A stretch of DNA of 64,000 bases from Ashinkailepas kermadecensis (GCA_034440615.1 JAOTOM010004003.1:145683-209682); one strand, 5' to 3'; counted from the first letter of the stretch, positions 47,234-58,966 are shown. Translations and numbers: made by a program. The notes: generated from the sequence alone by a model not told the origin.

Positions 47234-47395
47234 GGGACGAGTGGTCTAGGGGTAAGATGCTCGTCTTACAATCGAAAGGTTGTGGGTTCGAGTCTTACCT
47301 GTCGCTACTCTTCGCCCGTGACCAATCGGCGTGAGAGATTGGCGACGCTACATGACTCAACGGTCGACGTGTCGTAAAACCAATAACCAACCAAC
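47234..47395 (+). mobile_element. tRNA-derived SINE, 162 bp
   Basis: The 5' part is tRNA-like. It has an A box at TGGTCTAGGGG, an anticodon loop around CTTACAA (anticodon TAC, valine type) and a B box at GGTTCGAGTCT. The 3' part is unrelated and ends AAAACCAATAACCAACCAAC. A perfect 13-bp target duplication CACACTTAACAAG flanks it (47221-47233 and 47396-47408). Weak pairing in the anticodon and acceptor stems shows that it is a retroposon and not a working tRNA gene. Its insertion site is in or beside the 3' end of the CR1-like copy at 47576. Confidence 0.88.
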
Positions 47396-47575
47396 CACAC
47401 TTAACAAGACCCAGAGGGCACCATCTGGGTTAAGCCTGTAAAGGGAAGATACTATAAGTCTGGACAAAAAGATACTCAACATCCTAACCAATACTATATC
47501 ATAAATTATAAGAAAGCTATCTACCAACATCCTACCCACTCAGCCACCCACCTATATCACCCCATCCACCTCTAA

Positions 47576-47720
47576 TTAAGACTCAAAGACAAGATTATCC
47601 AACCCAAATGACCTGTGCACCCTATTTTTAAATGCATTCAATGATGGACTCCCCACAACATTAGCAGGCAGACTATTCCATTGATCAACCACCCTTTGGC
47701 TGAAGACCTGTTGTCGTTTA
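47576..47720 (-). pseudogene. CR1-like reverse transcriptase, C-terminal fragment
   Basis: Read on the minus strand, the peptide RQQVFSQRVVDQWNSLP continues to a Lys-Asn-Arg-Val end and a stop at 47576. This matches the C-terminal segment downstream of the thumb in CR1-type non-LTR reverse transcriptases. The rest of the gene resumes at 54707, beyond the hAT insertion. Sequence to 47409 is probably its 3' untranslated part. Confidence 0.85.
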
Positions 47721-47849
47721 CAAGGGCGTCGCCACCGGGGGGGGGGGCAGTCGCCCCCCTGTCGTGAGACTGGGGGGGGGGCGCCGCCCCTCCCCCTGAA
47801 ATTTGAGCAGGCCCCTATCCGGAAATGCACAGGAAAAAAAAGTGAGCAA

Positions 47850-49672
47850 GGAGGCCGACGAGACATGAGAGGAGGCCTCCAAGACGTGAGAGGAGGCCCC
47901 TAATTCGAAGAAGGAGTCACCTAGGAGAAGATAGCAGGCCCCAGAAATCAAGAGAGTGCCAACAATTGGCACGGAGGCCCCCAGGAATGCAAAGGAGGCC
48001 CCCATGATTGAAAAGGAGGCCCCCGTGATTACAAAGGAGGCCCCCAGGATTGTAAAGGAGACCCACAGGATTGCAAAGGAGGCCTCCAGGATTGCAAAGG
48101 AGGCCCCCGTGATTACGAAGGAGGCCCCCATGATTGCAAAGGAGGCCCCCAGGATTGCAAAGGAGGCCCCCAGGATTGCAAACGAGGCCCCCAGGATTGC
48201 AAAGGAGGCCCCCAGGATTGCAAAGGAGGCCCCCAGAATTGCGAAGGAGGCCCCCAGGATTGCAAAGGAGGCCCCCAGGATTGCAAAGGAGGCCCCCAGG
48301 ATTGCAAAGGAGGCCCTCAGGATTGCAAAGGAGGCCCCCATGATTGCAAAGTAGACCCCAGGATTCCGAATGATGCCTCCAGGCTAGCGAAGGATGCCTC
48401 CAGGCTAGCGAAGGAGGCCCCCAGGATTGCAAAGGAGGCCCCATGATTGCAAAGGAGGCCCCCAGGATTGCGATGGAGGCCCCCAGGATTGCAAAGGAGG
48501 CCCACGGGATTGCAAAGGAGGCCCCAGGATTGCAAAGGAGGCCCCCCAGGATTGCGAAGGAGGCCCCCAGGATTACAAAGGAGGCCCCCAGGATTGCAAA
48601 GGCCCACAGGATTACAAAGGAGGCCCCAAGAATTGCAAAGGAGGCCCCCAGAATTGCAAAGGAGGCCCCCAGGATTGCAAATGACTCCAGGATTGCAAAG
48701 GAGGCCCCCATGATTGCAAAGGAGGCCCTAGGATTCCAAATGAGACCCCCAGGATTGCGAAGGATGCCTCCAGGCTAGCGAAGGAGGCCCCCCAGGATTG
48801 CAAAGGAGGCCCCCAGGATTGTAAAGGAGGCCCCAGGATTGCAAAAGAAGCCCTCAGGATTTCAAAGGAGGCCCCTGTGATTACAAAGGAGGCCCCCATG
48901 ATTGCAATGAAGGCCCCCATGATTGCAAAGGAGGCCCCCAGGATTGCAAAGGAGGCCCCCAGGATTGCAAAGGAGGCCCCCAGGATTGCAAAAGAGGCCA
49001 CCAGGATTGCAAAAAGGCCCCCATGATTGCAAAGGAGGCCACCAGGATTGCAAAGGAGGCCACCAGGATTGCAAAGGAGGCCCCCAGGATTGCAAGGGAG
49101 GCCCCAAAGATTGCAAAAGACTCCAGGATTGCAAAGGAGGCCCCATGATTGCAAAGGGAGCCCTCATGATTGCAAAGGAGGCCACCAGGATTGCAAAGGA
49201 GGTCCACAGGATTGTCAAGGAGGCCTCCAGGATTGCAAAGGAGGCTCCCGTGATTACAAAAGAGGACCCCATGATTGCAAAGGAGGCCCCCAGGATTGCA
49301 AAGTCCCACAGGATTACAAAAGAGGCCCCCAGGATTGCAAAGGAGGCCCACAGGATTGTCAAGGAGGCCTCCAGGATTGCAAAGGAGGCCCACAGGATTA
49401 CAAAGGAGGCACCAGGATTGCAAAGGAGGCCCACAGGATTATCAAGGAGGCCCCCAGGATTGCAAAGGAGGCCCCCAGGATTGCAAAGGAGGCCCCCAGG
49501 ATTGCAAAGGAGGCCCACAGGATTACAAAGGAGGCCCCCAGGATTGCAAAGGAGGCCCACATGATTGTCAAGGAGGCCTCCAGGATTGCAAAGGATGCCC
49601 ACAGGATTATCAAGGAGGCCCCCTGGATTGCAAAGGAGGCCTACAGGATTGTCAAGGAGGCTATCACATCAA
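47850..49672. repeat. 21-bp minisatellite inside the hAT element
   Basis: About 84 units of GGAGGCCCCCAGGATTGCAA plus one A. Variants include ATGATTG, ACAGGATTACAA, GTGATTAC, CTCCAGGCTAGCG and CACCAGG. The left edge (47850-47990) grades into looser GGAGGCC-containing sequence. Frames on both strands stay open for 100-260 residues: the plus strand is Lys/Arg/Pro-rich and the minus strand hydrophobic Leu/Ala/Gly-rich. Register shifts between units, so these are not called as genes. Confidence 0.97.
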
Positions 49673-49839
49673 GACCTTTAAAAAATAGAACTCTATATCC
49701 AAAAGTTCACACCGAGACTCGATCGAATTGACCCCAGCACCGGAAAATTAAGAACAGTTCCGGCAAAAATTACCCGGAGGGCTTTTATACTCCGAAAGGT
49801 GCCATCGGCTGAACAAAAAACTCCTTCGGTGGCCGCAGT

Positions 49840-50295
49840 GGCATATCAAAGGGGCAAATGCCCCTCCCTCCTAAGAGGGATATGCTCCCAAGAATCGAGC
49901 CGAGGCCCCCAAAAGTCGCGCTGGGGCCACACAAATTCGCGTCGGTCCACCAGAATTCGCGTAGGGGCTCCAAGTAAATGCGGCGGGCCCCAGAAAACTC
50001 GCTCCGAGTCCCGAAAATCTGCAACAGGAACCGCCAAGATCGCGTTGGGGCCACAGCTAAGTACAACGCGCCCCGCAAACTCGAACCGTTCCCACCAAAT
50101 ATCGCGCTCGGACCCATAATTCCCATCGGTAGTACCACAAATTTGGTCTGGGCATCAAAAATTCACGTCGGGGCTGCCAACAATTGGCGTCTAGGGCTCC
50201 ACATAAGCACCGTGTGACCCCCAAAGTCGCATCGGTATCCGAAAAAGAAAGCCGGAGCCCTCCAAAATAAGGAGGGATTCCAAAAAAAAAGTCCG
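49840..50295. repeat. Degenerate ~25-bp array, left part
   Basis: Loose units resembling GGGGCCACACAAATTCGCG and GGCCCCCAAAAGTCGCG. The same style of unit resumes at 51925, after the CR1-like element, which indicates that the retroposon inserted into this array. Confidence 0.7.
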
Positions 50296-50305
50296 GGTCA
50301 GGAAA

Positions 50306-50692
50306 ATGGTTCTGGAGCACCGAACATATCATCAGACACGACCCATTTCGATACTTCCGGCCATCACAAAAATCGTAGAACGTGTTGTGCAGAGACAGCT
50401 TTACCAGTACATTGAGGAAAATTACTTGCTTTCGGACGCACAACACGGTTATCGAAAGCAACATTCTACCGAATCAGCACTTCATGTAATCACCGACACA
50501 GCACTACGAGCAATGGATCGCGGTGAAATCTCGATTATGGTACTCCTAGATCTCTCAAAATGCTTCGATGTCGTCCCACATTCCAAATTACTCGAAAAAC
50601 TAGAAGCCTATGGAATACATACGGACTGGTTCCGCAGCTACCTCGCCGGCCATACACAGCAGGTGCAGATGAGCAGACACGAGTCCGGCGCG
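50306..50692 (+). pseudogene. LINE reverse transcriptase, fingers and first palm part
   Basis: The frame contains RPISILPAITKIVERV, QHGYRKQHSTESAL and VLLDLSKCFDVVPHSKLL, which are reverse-transcriptase blocks before the catalytic loop. The first catalytic Asp lies in LLDLSKCFD. After the HTQQVQ end the sequence loses the frame: the usual PQGS block is missing or scrambled between 50692 and 50805. The copy cannot encode an active enzyme. Confidence 0.85.
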
Positions 50693-50804
50693 GGCCGGTG
50701 CAGGGCCGAGCTGTGCAGGGGCGCAGCCGGATGCGTCTGTGGGGCTGGGGGAGGCAACCTCTAAAAAACTCAGGCCATCAAAACTGGAATTTTCCGGGGG
50801 GGAG

Positions 50805-51719
50805 CGCTTTCTTGTATTTTGTATCATGTATGCTAATGATCTGAGCATGTGCATCGGCGACGACGTGACTACTGTGACGTACGCTGATGACTCATCCCTG
50901 ATCATTAGTGGCAAAAAGCGGGACTTGAATTTAATCATCCAGCGCATGGAAGCCGCCCTCAGCTCTGCCTACCAATGGTTCTGCCACAATGGCATGAAGG
51001 TAAACACCGCGAAGACGCAGATGGTTGTCCTCGGCACGCAGGCCATGCTCCGTGACCTGCCACCGGTCACTCTAAATTTTTGTGGAACAACTATTTCGGA
51101 CTCACGAGCTGCAAAATGTCTCGGCCTCACCATCGATCGTTACCTCACCTATCAGGCTCACATTGACGCGACTGCCAAAAAAGCAACAGGTATTCTCATG
51201 GTCCTAATTCATGCGCGTCATGTCATACCACATTCGGCTCTAAAACTCATAGTAGAATCGTTAGCAGTATCAGTTGTACGATACTGTACCTCTGTGTATG
51301 GCTCGGCGGGCGCGACACAGGTGCGACGCGTGCAGAAGATAATTAACTTCTGCGCGCGAGTAGTGACTGGGAGGCGGCGTTACTCCCACATCTCTGATGC
51401 GCTGGAGCAGATGGGCTGGTTGCGCGCGTGTCAGCTGACCACCTACCATACTGTCTCTTTTCTGGAACGTGTACTAGTGTCAGGGCAGCCCGCCACCCTC
51501 CGTGCGAGCATTGGTCCCCGGGGCCGGGAATTGCACGGGCGAGAGACCCGACGCGCCTACCATCTAACCCTCCACCAAATAAGGACGGAGTCGGGTCGCC
51601 GGAGGCTGTGTTACCGGGCTGTCCTGGCACTTAATGAGACGGGACTCGCTCCCGGAATTCCCCAATTCAAGGTGAAATTGAAGGCGGGGATTTTGGCAAC
51701 AGGGGATGGTGTGGCGTGA
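50805..51719 (+). pseudogene. LINE reverse transcriptase, catalytic loop to C-terminus
   Basis: The open frame continues with YANDLSMCIGDD and the catalytic box TYADDSSLI (YADD, two Asp). It then has a KVNTAKTQMVVLG block, a CLGLTID block and the thumb. The C-terminal 120 residues include RRAYHLTLHQIRTESGRR, close to the CR1-type end. This part is fully open to the stop at 51719, so the copy is not very old. The start used by the longest frame (50739) lies in the scrambled part and is not natural. Confidence 0.85.
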
Positions 51720-51924
51720 CGGTCAACTATGTGGTGCGGCGAGGCTGTTGCTGTTTATGTGTGTATGTTTTATGGTGTGTTTTTATTTTTAATTGATCGT
51801 ACACCTACTTTCCATTTTATCGCTTTTAGTATTCGACGTGGCATTGTGAAAAACCGTTTTACTAACCATGTGAATTGGACCTCTGCCGAATAAATGAGAT
51901 TGAGATTGAGATGCCTTGAAAAAT

Positions 51925-52660
51925 TGCGTACGGCATCGAAAAACATACCGGAGCTCGAAGAAAATCGAGGTGAGATGGAAAAACATGGCGCCAGGGACTC
52001 GAAAAATCAGGCCGAGATTCGGAATTTAAAGAAAATTCAGAAGAGGTCCACAAAAATCGCGTTGACCCCAGATAACTGGCGTTGGGTCCCCGGAACCACG
52101 CGCCTGGGCGCGATAAGTTGCGCTAAGACCCAGAAATATCGCACCGAAGACCCAAAATCGTACTGGGCCCCACAAATGTGCGTCAGAAGCCCCAAATAAA
52201 CACAGCGGGACCCTAAGAGCACAACGGGGACCGAAAATGTAACTGGCCCTCCAAAGCGCAGTCTCGCAAAAAGCGACAGGGCCCTAAAACATGCGTTGCA
52301 GCCATAAATAAATATAGCGGGAACTCTTAAAAAAACACACAAAAACACCGGAAGCTCTCAAGGCACACAGGGGCCATGCGACCGCACAAGGGCCTGAAAA
52401 GAGGCTGGGGTCGCAATAAGCAACATGGTCCCAGAACGAACAAAAATACCGGGCTCTAAATAAATACATTGAGATCATTGAAAGCGCCCCGACAACTAAG
52501 AAAAATCATCTGTGCACAAAGAAGCAACAAACCCTAAAACGGGCAGCAGTTTCGAAAATGCATTGGGCCTCGAACAAAAATGGATTGGAGCCCTAAGACA
52601 CATCCGTAGACGAAGAAATACGAAACGGGTCCAAAGAAGTACACTCAGGCAGGGCCTCGG
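51925..52660. repeat. Degenerate ~25-bp array, right part
   Basis: Loose units such as GGGCCCCACAAATGTGCG and GACCCAGAAATATCGC continue the pattern interrupted by the LINE. Diverged and length-variable, fading towards 52660. Confidence 0.6.
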
Positions 52661-53039
52661 TTCGGTAGCCAACCTGAAAGCATGTTTAATCAATGATATG
52701 AGGTGCATCAAAGCTCAGCGGGTATCCGCATTTCTTCATCATAAAATATGAGAAGTAGGGAACTAATGATCGAATTTAATTAATCGAATTTTCGCAGCGA
52801 ACGCCCATACAAAGCATTTCATCACGTCAGATAAGGCGCAAGTCTATCGTGTGGCAGCAATTAGCAAAGCGTAGGAGGCCCAGCAGAATCCGTAGCATCG
52901 CACGAAGTGTGGCGAATGCGCCGAATGCGCAAGATGGGTGTGCACATGCACTAACGTTGGCGTCGTGGCGACCGGGCACTATGAACTGGAATGTCTGAAA
53001 TTGGTAAATTTTACATTTTAAAGTGATCTGTGTAGGGGT

Positions 53040-54450
53040 AATTTCAGCAGTGCAAGGTGACTTATCAAGGGATACCAAAAGAATACATTCGAACAGGATG
53101 GGGGAGCCATGGTTGAAATCCGACGAATCGGAAACGATAGTGGTAGATTAGGCCCCTCGACAGGATAATTTAGTTGGTCACTAATTATTTTATATAAAAA
53201 GGTCCCCTTTGACAAAATAGTGGTCGAAATCGGAAAACTTTTTATTGAGTAGGTGAACCCCTCCAAATACGTTTTCCCCCTCCCCTTGACGCAAATATAG
53301 GTACGTCACTGGCACTGGCGGATCCAGAGGGGGGGGGGGCATTCCGGCCATGCCCCCCCCCAAGCGCTTCAAAGGGAGGGGGGCATAGTGTCTTTGCCCC
53401 CCCCAACAAAAAAAAAACCAATAAAAGTAAACTAAACTAAAATGCAGTAACCTTTGCTGAGGTTAAAAAATAGCTTTCCGGATGAAATAATCTCCAATTT
53501 TAAAGGTATTTTGTTATGATTGTTTGGAAGTCCAATATGGTAGCATAGTAGATTCTGACGCATCGAGGGTTCTATGCTGTTGAAGTTCTGCTTACAGCAA
53601 GAGATGACGAAATCAGCAGTTTCATTATTCCTTCGTCAGATAGGTTCATGAAGTTTGTTTAGCCAGTAACGGGCAAGCGGACCCAGTGAGCCAGATTTCG
53701 AAAGCGGAATTTGAACAGGATGTTTTGTGCGAGTGCCCAGTTGAGCCCAGTTGAGCAGCATGTTTCGTATGTTGGTGTTGGGTTGCTAAGATGGAGAGAC
53801 AGGCTACATTCACTAGCGGATCCAGGGAGGGGCCATTCCGGCCATGGCTCCCCCGAAGCGCTTAAAAGGGTCTTTTGGCCCCCCGAAACCAACAGAAGTA
53901 AACTGAATGAAAATGCAGTAACCTTTGCCGAGGTTAAAAAATATCGTCTGGGTGAAAGTATCTCCAATTTTAAAGGTATTTTTATAATTGTTTCGAAGCC
54001 AATATGGTAGCATAGTACATTCTGACACGCATCGAGGGTTCTATGCTGCTCAAGTTCTGCTTACAGCAAGAGTTGACAAAATCGGATCTGCCAGTGTGTA
54101 CACGTGCACGAACGTTGACGTGGTACAAGACGTTGAACGTGAACATGAACGTTTTGGTAAACAAGAACACAAATCCCGTAACTTAGAAGCGGTGGAGGTA
54201 GGCTGGGGCCCCTACACAGGAAATTATGTTGTCATTAATTATTATTGTAAAAAATGGGTCCATTTGACAAATAGTGGTAGAAATCCGATGCTTTTAACCA
54301 AAAATAGTGGGAAAATGGGCACCCTCCAAATCCCTTCAACCCCTCCTCTGATGCAATTCCTAAGTACGCCACTGGGGGAGGGGGAGGGGGGCTGACGCCG
54401 AAAACCGAAAGTTGCCCCCCCCCAAACCGGTGGGCTAGATCCGCCAGTGC
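53040..54450. mobile_element. Two nested hAT-like MITE copies
   Basis: Left-end sequence appears at 53313 (CACTGGCGGATCCAGAGG) and again at 53811 (CACTAGCGGATCCAGGGA). Both continue similarly for roughly 270 bp (shared ATGCAGTAACCTTTG, ATCTCCAATTTTAAAGGTAT, CATCGAGGGTTCTATGCTG). Right-end sequence appears at about 53040-53312 and 54185-54378, sharing TGACAAATAGTGG-type and ACGCCACTGG-type ends. A further inverted end CTAGATCCGCCAGTG lies at 54437-54451. CAGTGGCGGATCC-type ends are typical of hAT MITEs. The borders of each copy and their target duplications are not clear, and no transposase frame is present. Confidence 0.65.
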
Positions 54451-54706
54451 GTTTGCTTATTTATACCCTGGTATGGCTCAGTTCTCAGCGGAAAAAAAAG
54501 ATTCTTGCTATTGCGCTTTGCGTAAATGATGCACCATGCCAAGAACAAACAAGACATCAATATGAAGCCATGTTCCCCATTCTGGAACCATACTAAGAGC
54601 CTAAAAAAGCAATAGGAGGCCCTAACACAGTGGAGGCCACCTTTCGGGAGCAGGAGGCCCCCTATCAATATTGCCCCCCTGGAAGAATTTCGTGGCGACG
54701 CCACTG

Positions 54707-55100
54707 GTCGTTTAGCTGTCCTACACCTCTACTTGTCTAATCTGAATTGATGGCCCCCGTGTAATACTCTAAATAGAGGAGCATCATTCAGTGGCCCGAT
54801 CTAACCATTTAGCGATTTTATGCATTCCAATCATATCACCCCTTAATTTCCTATACTTGAGTGAGTACATATCTAATGTTATAAGCCTTATGTGAATATT
54901 ACAGATTGATCACTGCTGTTATCTACTCCTATCAGCTTGATGTTATCAGCAAATTTGAACACCCCATTCCTCAGCCCTATCTCAATGTTGTCCACAAAAA
55001 TGAGAAAGTTGACCTAGAATAGAGCCCTGTGGCACTCCACTCAGAACATCCTTTCGTTCAGATTGACATTCATTTAACACTACCCTTTGTTTGTCCTCTA
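54707..55100 (-). pseudogene. CR1-like reverse transcriptase, central part
   Basis: Minus-strand reading gives VVLNECQSERKDVLSGVPQGSILG split over short frames. Then comes FADNIKLIGV, where the usual second catalytic Asp is Asn, and then a LKYRKLRGDMI block. It ends RCRTAKR at the hAT border and continues in frame at 47712 as QQVFSQ. At least one in-frame stop, frameshifts and a deletion between the FADN block and the RGDMI block show a dead copy. Together with 47576-47720 it is one element cut in two. Confidence 0.82.
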
Positions 55101-55235
55101 AACCATGGACTATTGGATGAATATCGTCTAAGACATAAAAAAGCATTTGATAGAGCGAAAGAATAGCACAATAAACGTCATGGCAAATGTGTTTTTTTTA
55201 CAGTTGTAAAAGCTGACCCGTCGCCCCGGGCGGGC
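55101..55235. other. Possible 5' remnant of the CR1-like copy
   Basis: No further protein match is visible, and homology to the reverse transcriptase fades at about 55150. Confidence 0.4.
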
Positions 55236-55545
55236 GGGCTGGGCCGCTCAGGTCACTGGACCGGCCGGGCTGCTCAGGTCACTGGACCGGCCGGGCCGCT
55301 CAGGTCACTGGACTGGCCGGGCCGCTCAGGTCACTGGACTGGCCGGGCCGCTCAGGTCACTGGACTGGCCGGGCCGCTCAGGTCACTGGACTGGCCGGGC
55401 CGCTCAGGTCACTGGACCGGCCGGGCCGCTCAGTTCACTGGACTGGCCGGGCCACTCAGGTCACTGGACCGGCCGGGCCGCTCAGGTCACTGGACTGGCC
55501 GGGCCGCTCAGGTCACTGGACCGGCCGGGCCGCTCAGGCCGCTTA
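55236..55545. repeat. 26-bp minisatellite, 12 copies
   Basis: Units of CCGGGCCGCTCAGGTCACTG plus GACTGG or GACCGG, almost uniform; one unit has CAGTTCACTG and one GCCACTC. Confidence 0.97.
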
Positions 55546-55576
55546 GGTCCACTCTCGTACCAAGTACACTGGAGTA

Positions 55577-55650
55577 GACTCGCTCCAGCTGAGCCCCCAG
55601 CTGAGCCCCCAGCTGAGCCCCCAGTTGAGCCCCCAGCTGAGCCCCTAGCA
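55577..55650. repeat. 12-bp repeat, about 6 copies
   Basis: CAGCTGAGCCCC units, one with TTGAG and the last with CTAGC. Confidence 0.94.
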
Positions 55651-57505
55651 GATTCGCCACCTGGAAACCGCTACCAATACCAAAGCACCACTTTTTTCCA
55701 AAGCTTCACCGGCGGACAGATCCGGCAGTACGTATCAACGCCGGTCTCGTGTGTACCTCACGCTGGACGGCCATGGTTGGTACGGCGCTCTGTGCTACGT
55801 GCTCTGTGCAGGCCCACTTTACCAGCCCCGCCCGCTTTACCGAGCAGCTGAGCCGCGAAGGATTACGTACTTGAGCACCACTTAAATTGGGATGTCTCGT
55901 GTCCAGCCACGGCCAAGCTCGGGCTCCTATTGTCTATATCCACCGTGAAATTACGTGAGCTTCACCGAGCCCGCCATTGGGATTCACAGCTCGTGAACAT
56001 CGCAGCGCTCGCTCCCACCATTGCTCCACCGGAGAGGCGACACCTACCACCTGGTTATTAAATCAAAGGAGAACACGCGCGGTGCGTGGGCACCACGTGG
56101 CTGGATGTTACTGGGTGACTGTGATTGGTCAATCACCTCCTGCCACGTCAGCCATCGCCAATCACCAATCACCGCCCACCGCCTCCACCAGTGGAGTGGG
56201 TGTCCGAGGTTCATGCCCGCCACCCGCTCCGTGTCTGATCGGCAGTCGGTCCCCCGGTGACCGGTGCTGCTCTGGCGTATTGCAGCCGCTGAATTGGAGC
56301 CGGCTGCGCCGAGTCCAATAATTCAGCTGGTGGCAATCTATGGGAGGTGGGAGTACTGCCGACGGGGGCGCTCGCCAGTTCATGCAGACGACAGGCTGTG
56401 TAGCATATAGAGAACATACTTTGTGACGGGCTTGGATTCAGAGGACTACGCAAAATTCGTATGGGAAGGATGCAAATATAATGAACGTTTAGCTACCAAA
56501 AATGTAAAATCTGCAGCCTTCATAATGTGTTGCTGTGTTATAATGTATTAGTGTTATGCTGCTCCATCATGTCTGAGCGAATTTCTTTTGGATAAGATAA
56601 TTGCATGTGATCTCAGATCAATGATATCAGGATTTTCCACTTGAAAAGTTGTTAACATTTCTGACATTTCGGAAGCTCTTTCAATTTCGAAGCGCTTTTT
56701 CAGGAGGTCCTTTTCGTATCTATTACCATTCACTTATTTTTCCGTGAACTTGATAGATTCGTGAAATCTGCATAGTACTCACGTGCCATCTGTTGCCACT
56801 AAATTTCAATATGTTGCCGTGCCATTTTGCGTCTGGTGTCGGAACAGTTCGGATGAACAGCCCTGGTGGGATTCACCACTACTGTGTATGCATCGAAGCG
56901 GCCTGATTTGCATTTTTGGTAAAAACTTTTCCTACCGAATGTAACTTCACATTAAAAACGTTCGGTATCCATGACACTAATGCTCACTGCTCGTGGGTGG
57001 TGATGGCATTTTGTGGCCTCCAAATGGTCTCTTACCTGGAATATTTCCCTGCTTGTTACTCAGGTCTCGCTATTGGGTCATTCTAGGCCAAACTTGGTAT
57101 CATGCCGATTTTATTCATTTCAAAAATGTTTCAAACATCAGGATGAAAGGTTCTCTGGATTTCGTGACGTGACATCTGCATCATCTATATAAACTCACAG
57201 CGCCCTAAAGCCAAAATAACTAACTATATACACTCACAAAGGAGATGTATATCGATGACGCAGATCGTGTGGAGATCTACGTGTGGAGTTCGTGTTTGAC
57301 TAATTGAGTAGGCTGTGGCTGTTCTTTGTTCACTTATAAATCATATCAAGTAGGCTCAATAGCCTGTTTGATGTGAGCTGAGCAACGCATTTGATAGCTT
57401 AACCACACATTTAATTTGAATGGCGGGTGTTTTCAAGCAGGACATTACTTTAATGGTTGTTTATGACCACGCGCAAGCAACGCAGGCGTGAAGAAGCCGT
57501 TGCCG
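55651..57505. other. Anonymous spacer
   Basis: Unique sequence, moderately GC-rich to 56400 and AT-rich after that. No domain, RNA gene or element end recognised. Confidence 0.5.
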
Positions 57506-57692
57506 TGGTTGGTTGCCCTTGAGCTCTCCCGTCGAGTGTGAGTGGTTGGCTGCCCTTGAGCTCTCCCGTCGAGTGTGAGTGGTTGGTTGCCCTTGAGCTC
57601 TCCCGTCGAGTGTGAGTGGTTGGTTGCCCTTGAGCTCTCCCGTCGAGTGTGAGTGGTTGGCTGCCCTTGAGCTCTCCCGTCGAGTGTGAGTG
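57506..57692. repeat. 37-bp minisatellite, 5 copies
   Basis: Units contain GCCCTTGAGCTCTCCCGTCG and GAGTGTGAGTGGTTGG, with GTTGGTTG/GTTGGCTG as the only regular variation. Confidence 0.97.
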
Positions 57693-57706
57693 GCATCACT
57701 GCACTG

Positions 57707-58005
<299 letters not shown>

Positions 58006-58966
58006 TCACCGGTGTGTGCCTGTTTGATGTCACCTGTTGTGTGCCTGTTTGAACAGGGTGTGCCTGTTTGATGCTTGTCTCACAGAACAGCTCACCGGGT
58101 GTGGCCTGTTGTGAGACACGAATCTACAATCTCCGCACGAAAGGCGAGTGCTGTATCCGCCGGTCGACTGAGAATGATCATTAAAGTCCGTCATTTCCTT
58201 TCAGCGTCGATGGCGTCCATGCCGTATGTATGTGCTGCAGCTCTGTAATTTGACTGCATTGATAAGTAGCGGCTATCGATTTGATTGATTGGGCAGCTAC
58301 AATCCAGTAGTTGCATGAAGCACAGGTATTGCGAGTGGCTCGCGGCTCTTTGGCAATAACAGAGGCGAGTTGAGTGATTGATTAGCATTGCCTGTTCTGC
58401 GTCAGGCATTCGCCAGCTTCGCTTGAAGTCACTTTTTTAGGATGGGTTTCATTTGCTTTATGTCCGTTTTCAATCATCTCCCTCATGACGGTTATGGAGC
58501 CTGTGCGATTTGTGGTCAGCCAATGCAGCTCCCAACGTGACTTGGTCAGTGGCCGTTGGAAGTCGCTGAAGCTCTGTACCTTCACCACCGACCATGCTTT
58601 ATGGTGGCCTCCAGCAGAGACCACTCAGCCGAAACGAATTAGCATGAGATTGAGGAATGCTAACCGTAAGTGCCTTGACGTAATGCGGACGGTGGGATGC
58701 CCCTCTAAAGTTATGCTAGTCACTGGTGGTATGAATGACCGTAGGTACGTGCAGTTTGAAAGGCGAGGGTGGAATCAACCCTGTCAAGGTCGAACTGACC
58801 TGCTGCTGGCCGTGGCGTTGATGATGCTGTATGCACTTGCGGTAAAGGTGGTGCTTGGTACTGCAGTGCTATAATATGGGGCTCCCATTACCGGTGGATT
58901 GTGTTCCTTGGCACTGCACTATAACATACCGGTGTGGGGATACGGCGACGCTCCGGGGGGGGGGGG
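58006..58966. other. Anonymous spacer
   Basis: A short repeat of GTGTGCCTGTTTGA lies at 58013-58077. A 129-residue frame at 58485-58874 has no recognised domain. Confidence 0.5.

Larger units (their letters stand above)
50300..51912 (+). mobile_element. CR1/L2-like LINE fragment, 5'-truncated
   Basis: Reverse transcriptase reading runs from the palm region to the C-terminus, followed by a 3' end with AATAAATGAGATTGAGATTGAG. A short TGAGAT-type microsatellite in place of poly(A) is a hallmark of CR1/L2-clade elements. There is no endonuclease domain, so the copy was truncated at its 5' end. It splits the degenerate arrays at 49840 and 51925 and is therefore younger than that array. Confidence 0.85.
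47721..54706. mobile_element. hAT-type non-autonomous composite element, 6,986 bp
   Basis: The left end CAAGGGCGTCGCCACC and the right end read inward, CAGTGGCGTCGCCACG, match at 13 of 16 positions. The perfect 8-bp duplication GTCGTTTA flanks them (47713-47720 and 54707-54714). The 8-bp duplication and CAGTGGCG ends are typical of hAT elements. Deleting the insert and one duplication joins the two halves of the CR1-like reading frame exactly, which independently fixes the borders. No transposase is seen. The interior holds a 21-bp minisatellite, degenerate ~25-bp arrays, a CR1-like LINE and further hAT-like ends. Short GGAGGCCCC-type sequence near both ends suggests that the minisatellite belongs to the element itself. 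Mobilisation would have needed a transposase in trans, and some contents may have arrived after insertion. Confidence 0.85.

Noticed and set aside
47234..47310. Functional tRNA-Val gene
   Set aside because: Stems are mismatched and the sequence is followed by a SINE body, A/C-rich tail and target duplication.
47718..49731. Hydrophobic minus-strand repeats resembling membrane protein
   Set aside because: A by-product of the 21-bp minisatellite inside a hAT element; the register shifts often and the plus strand is equally open.
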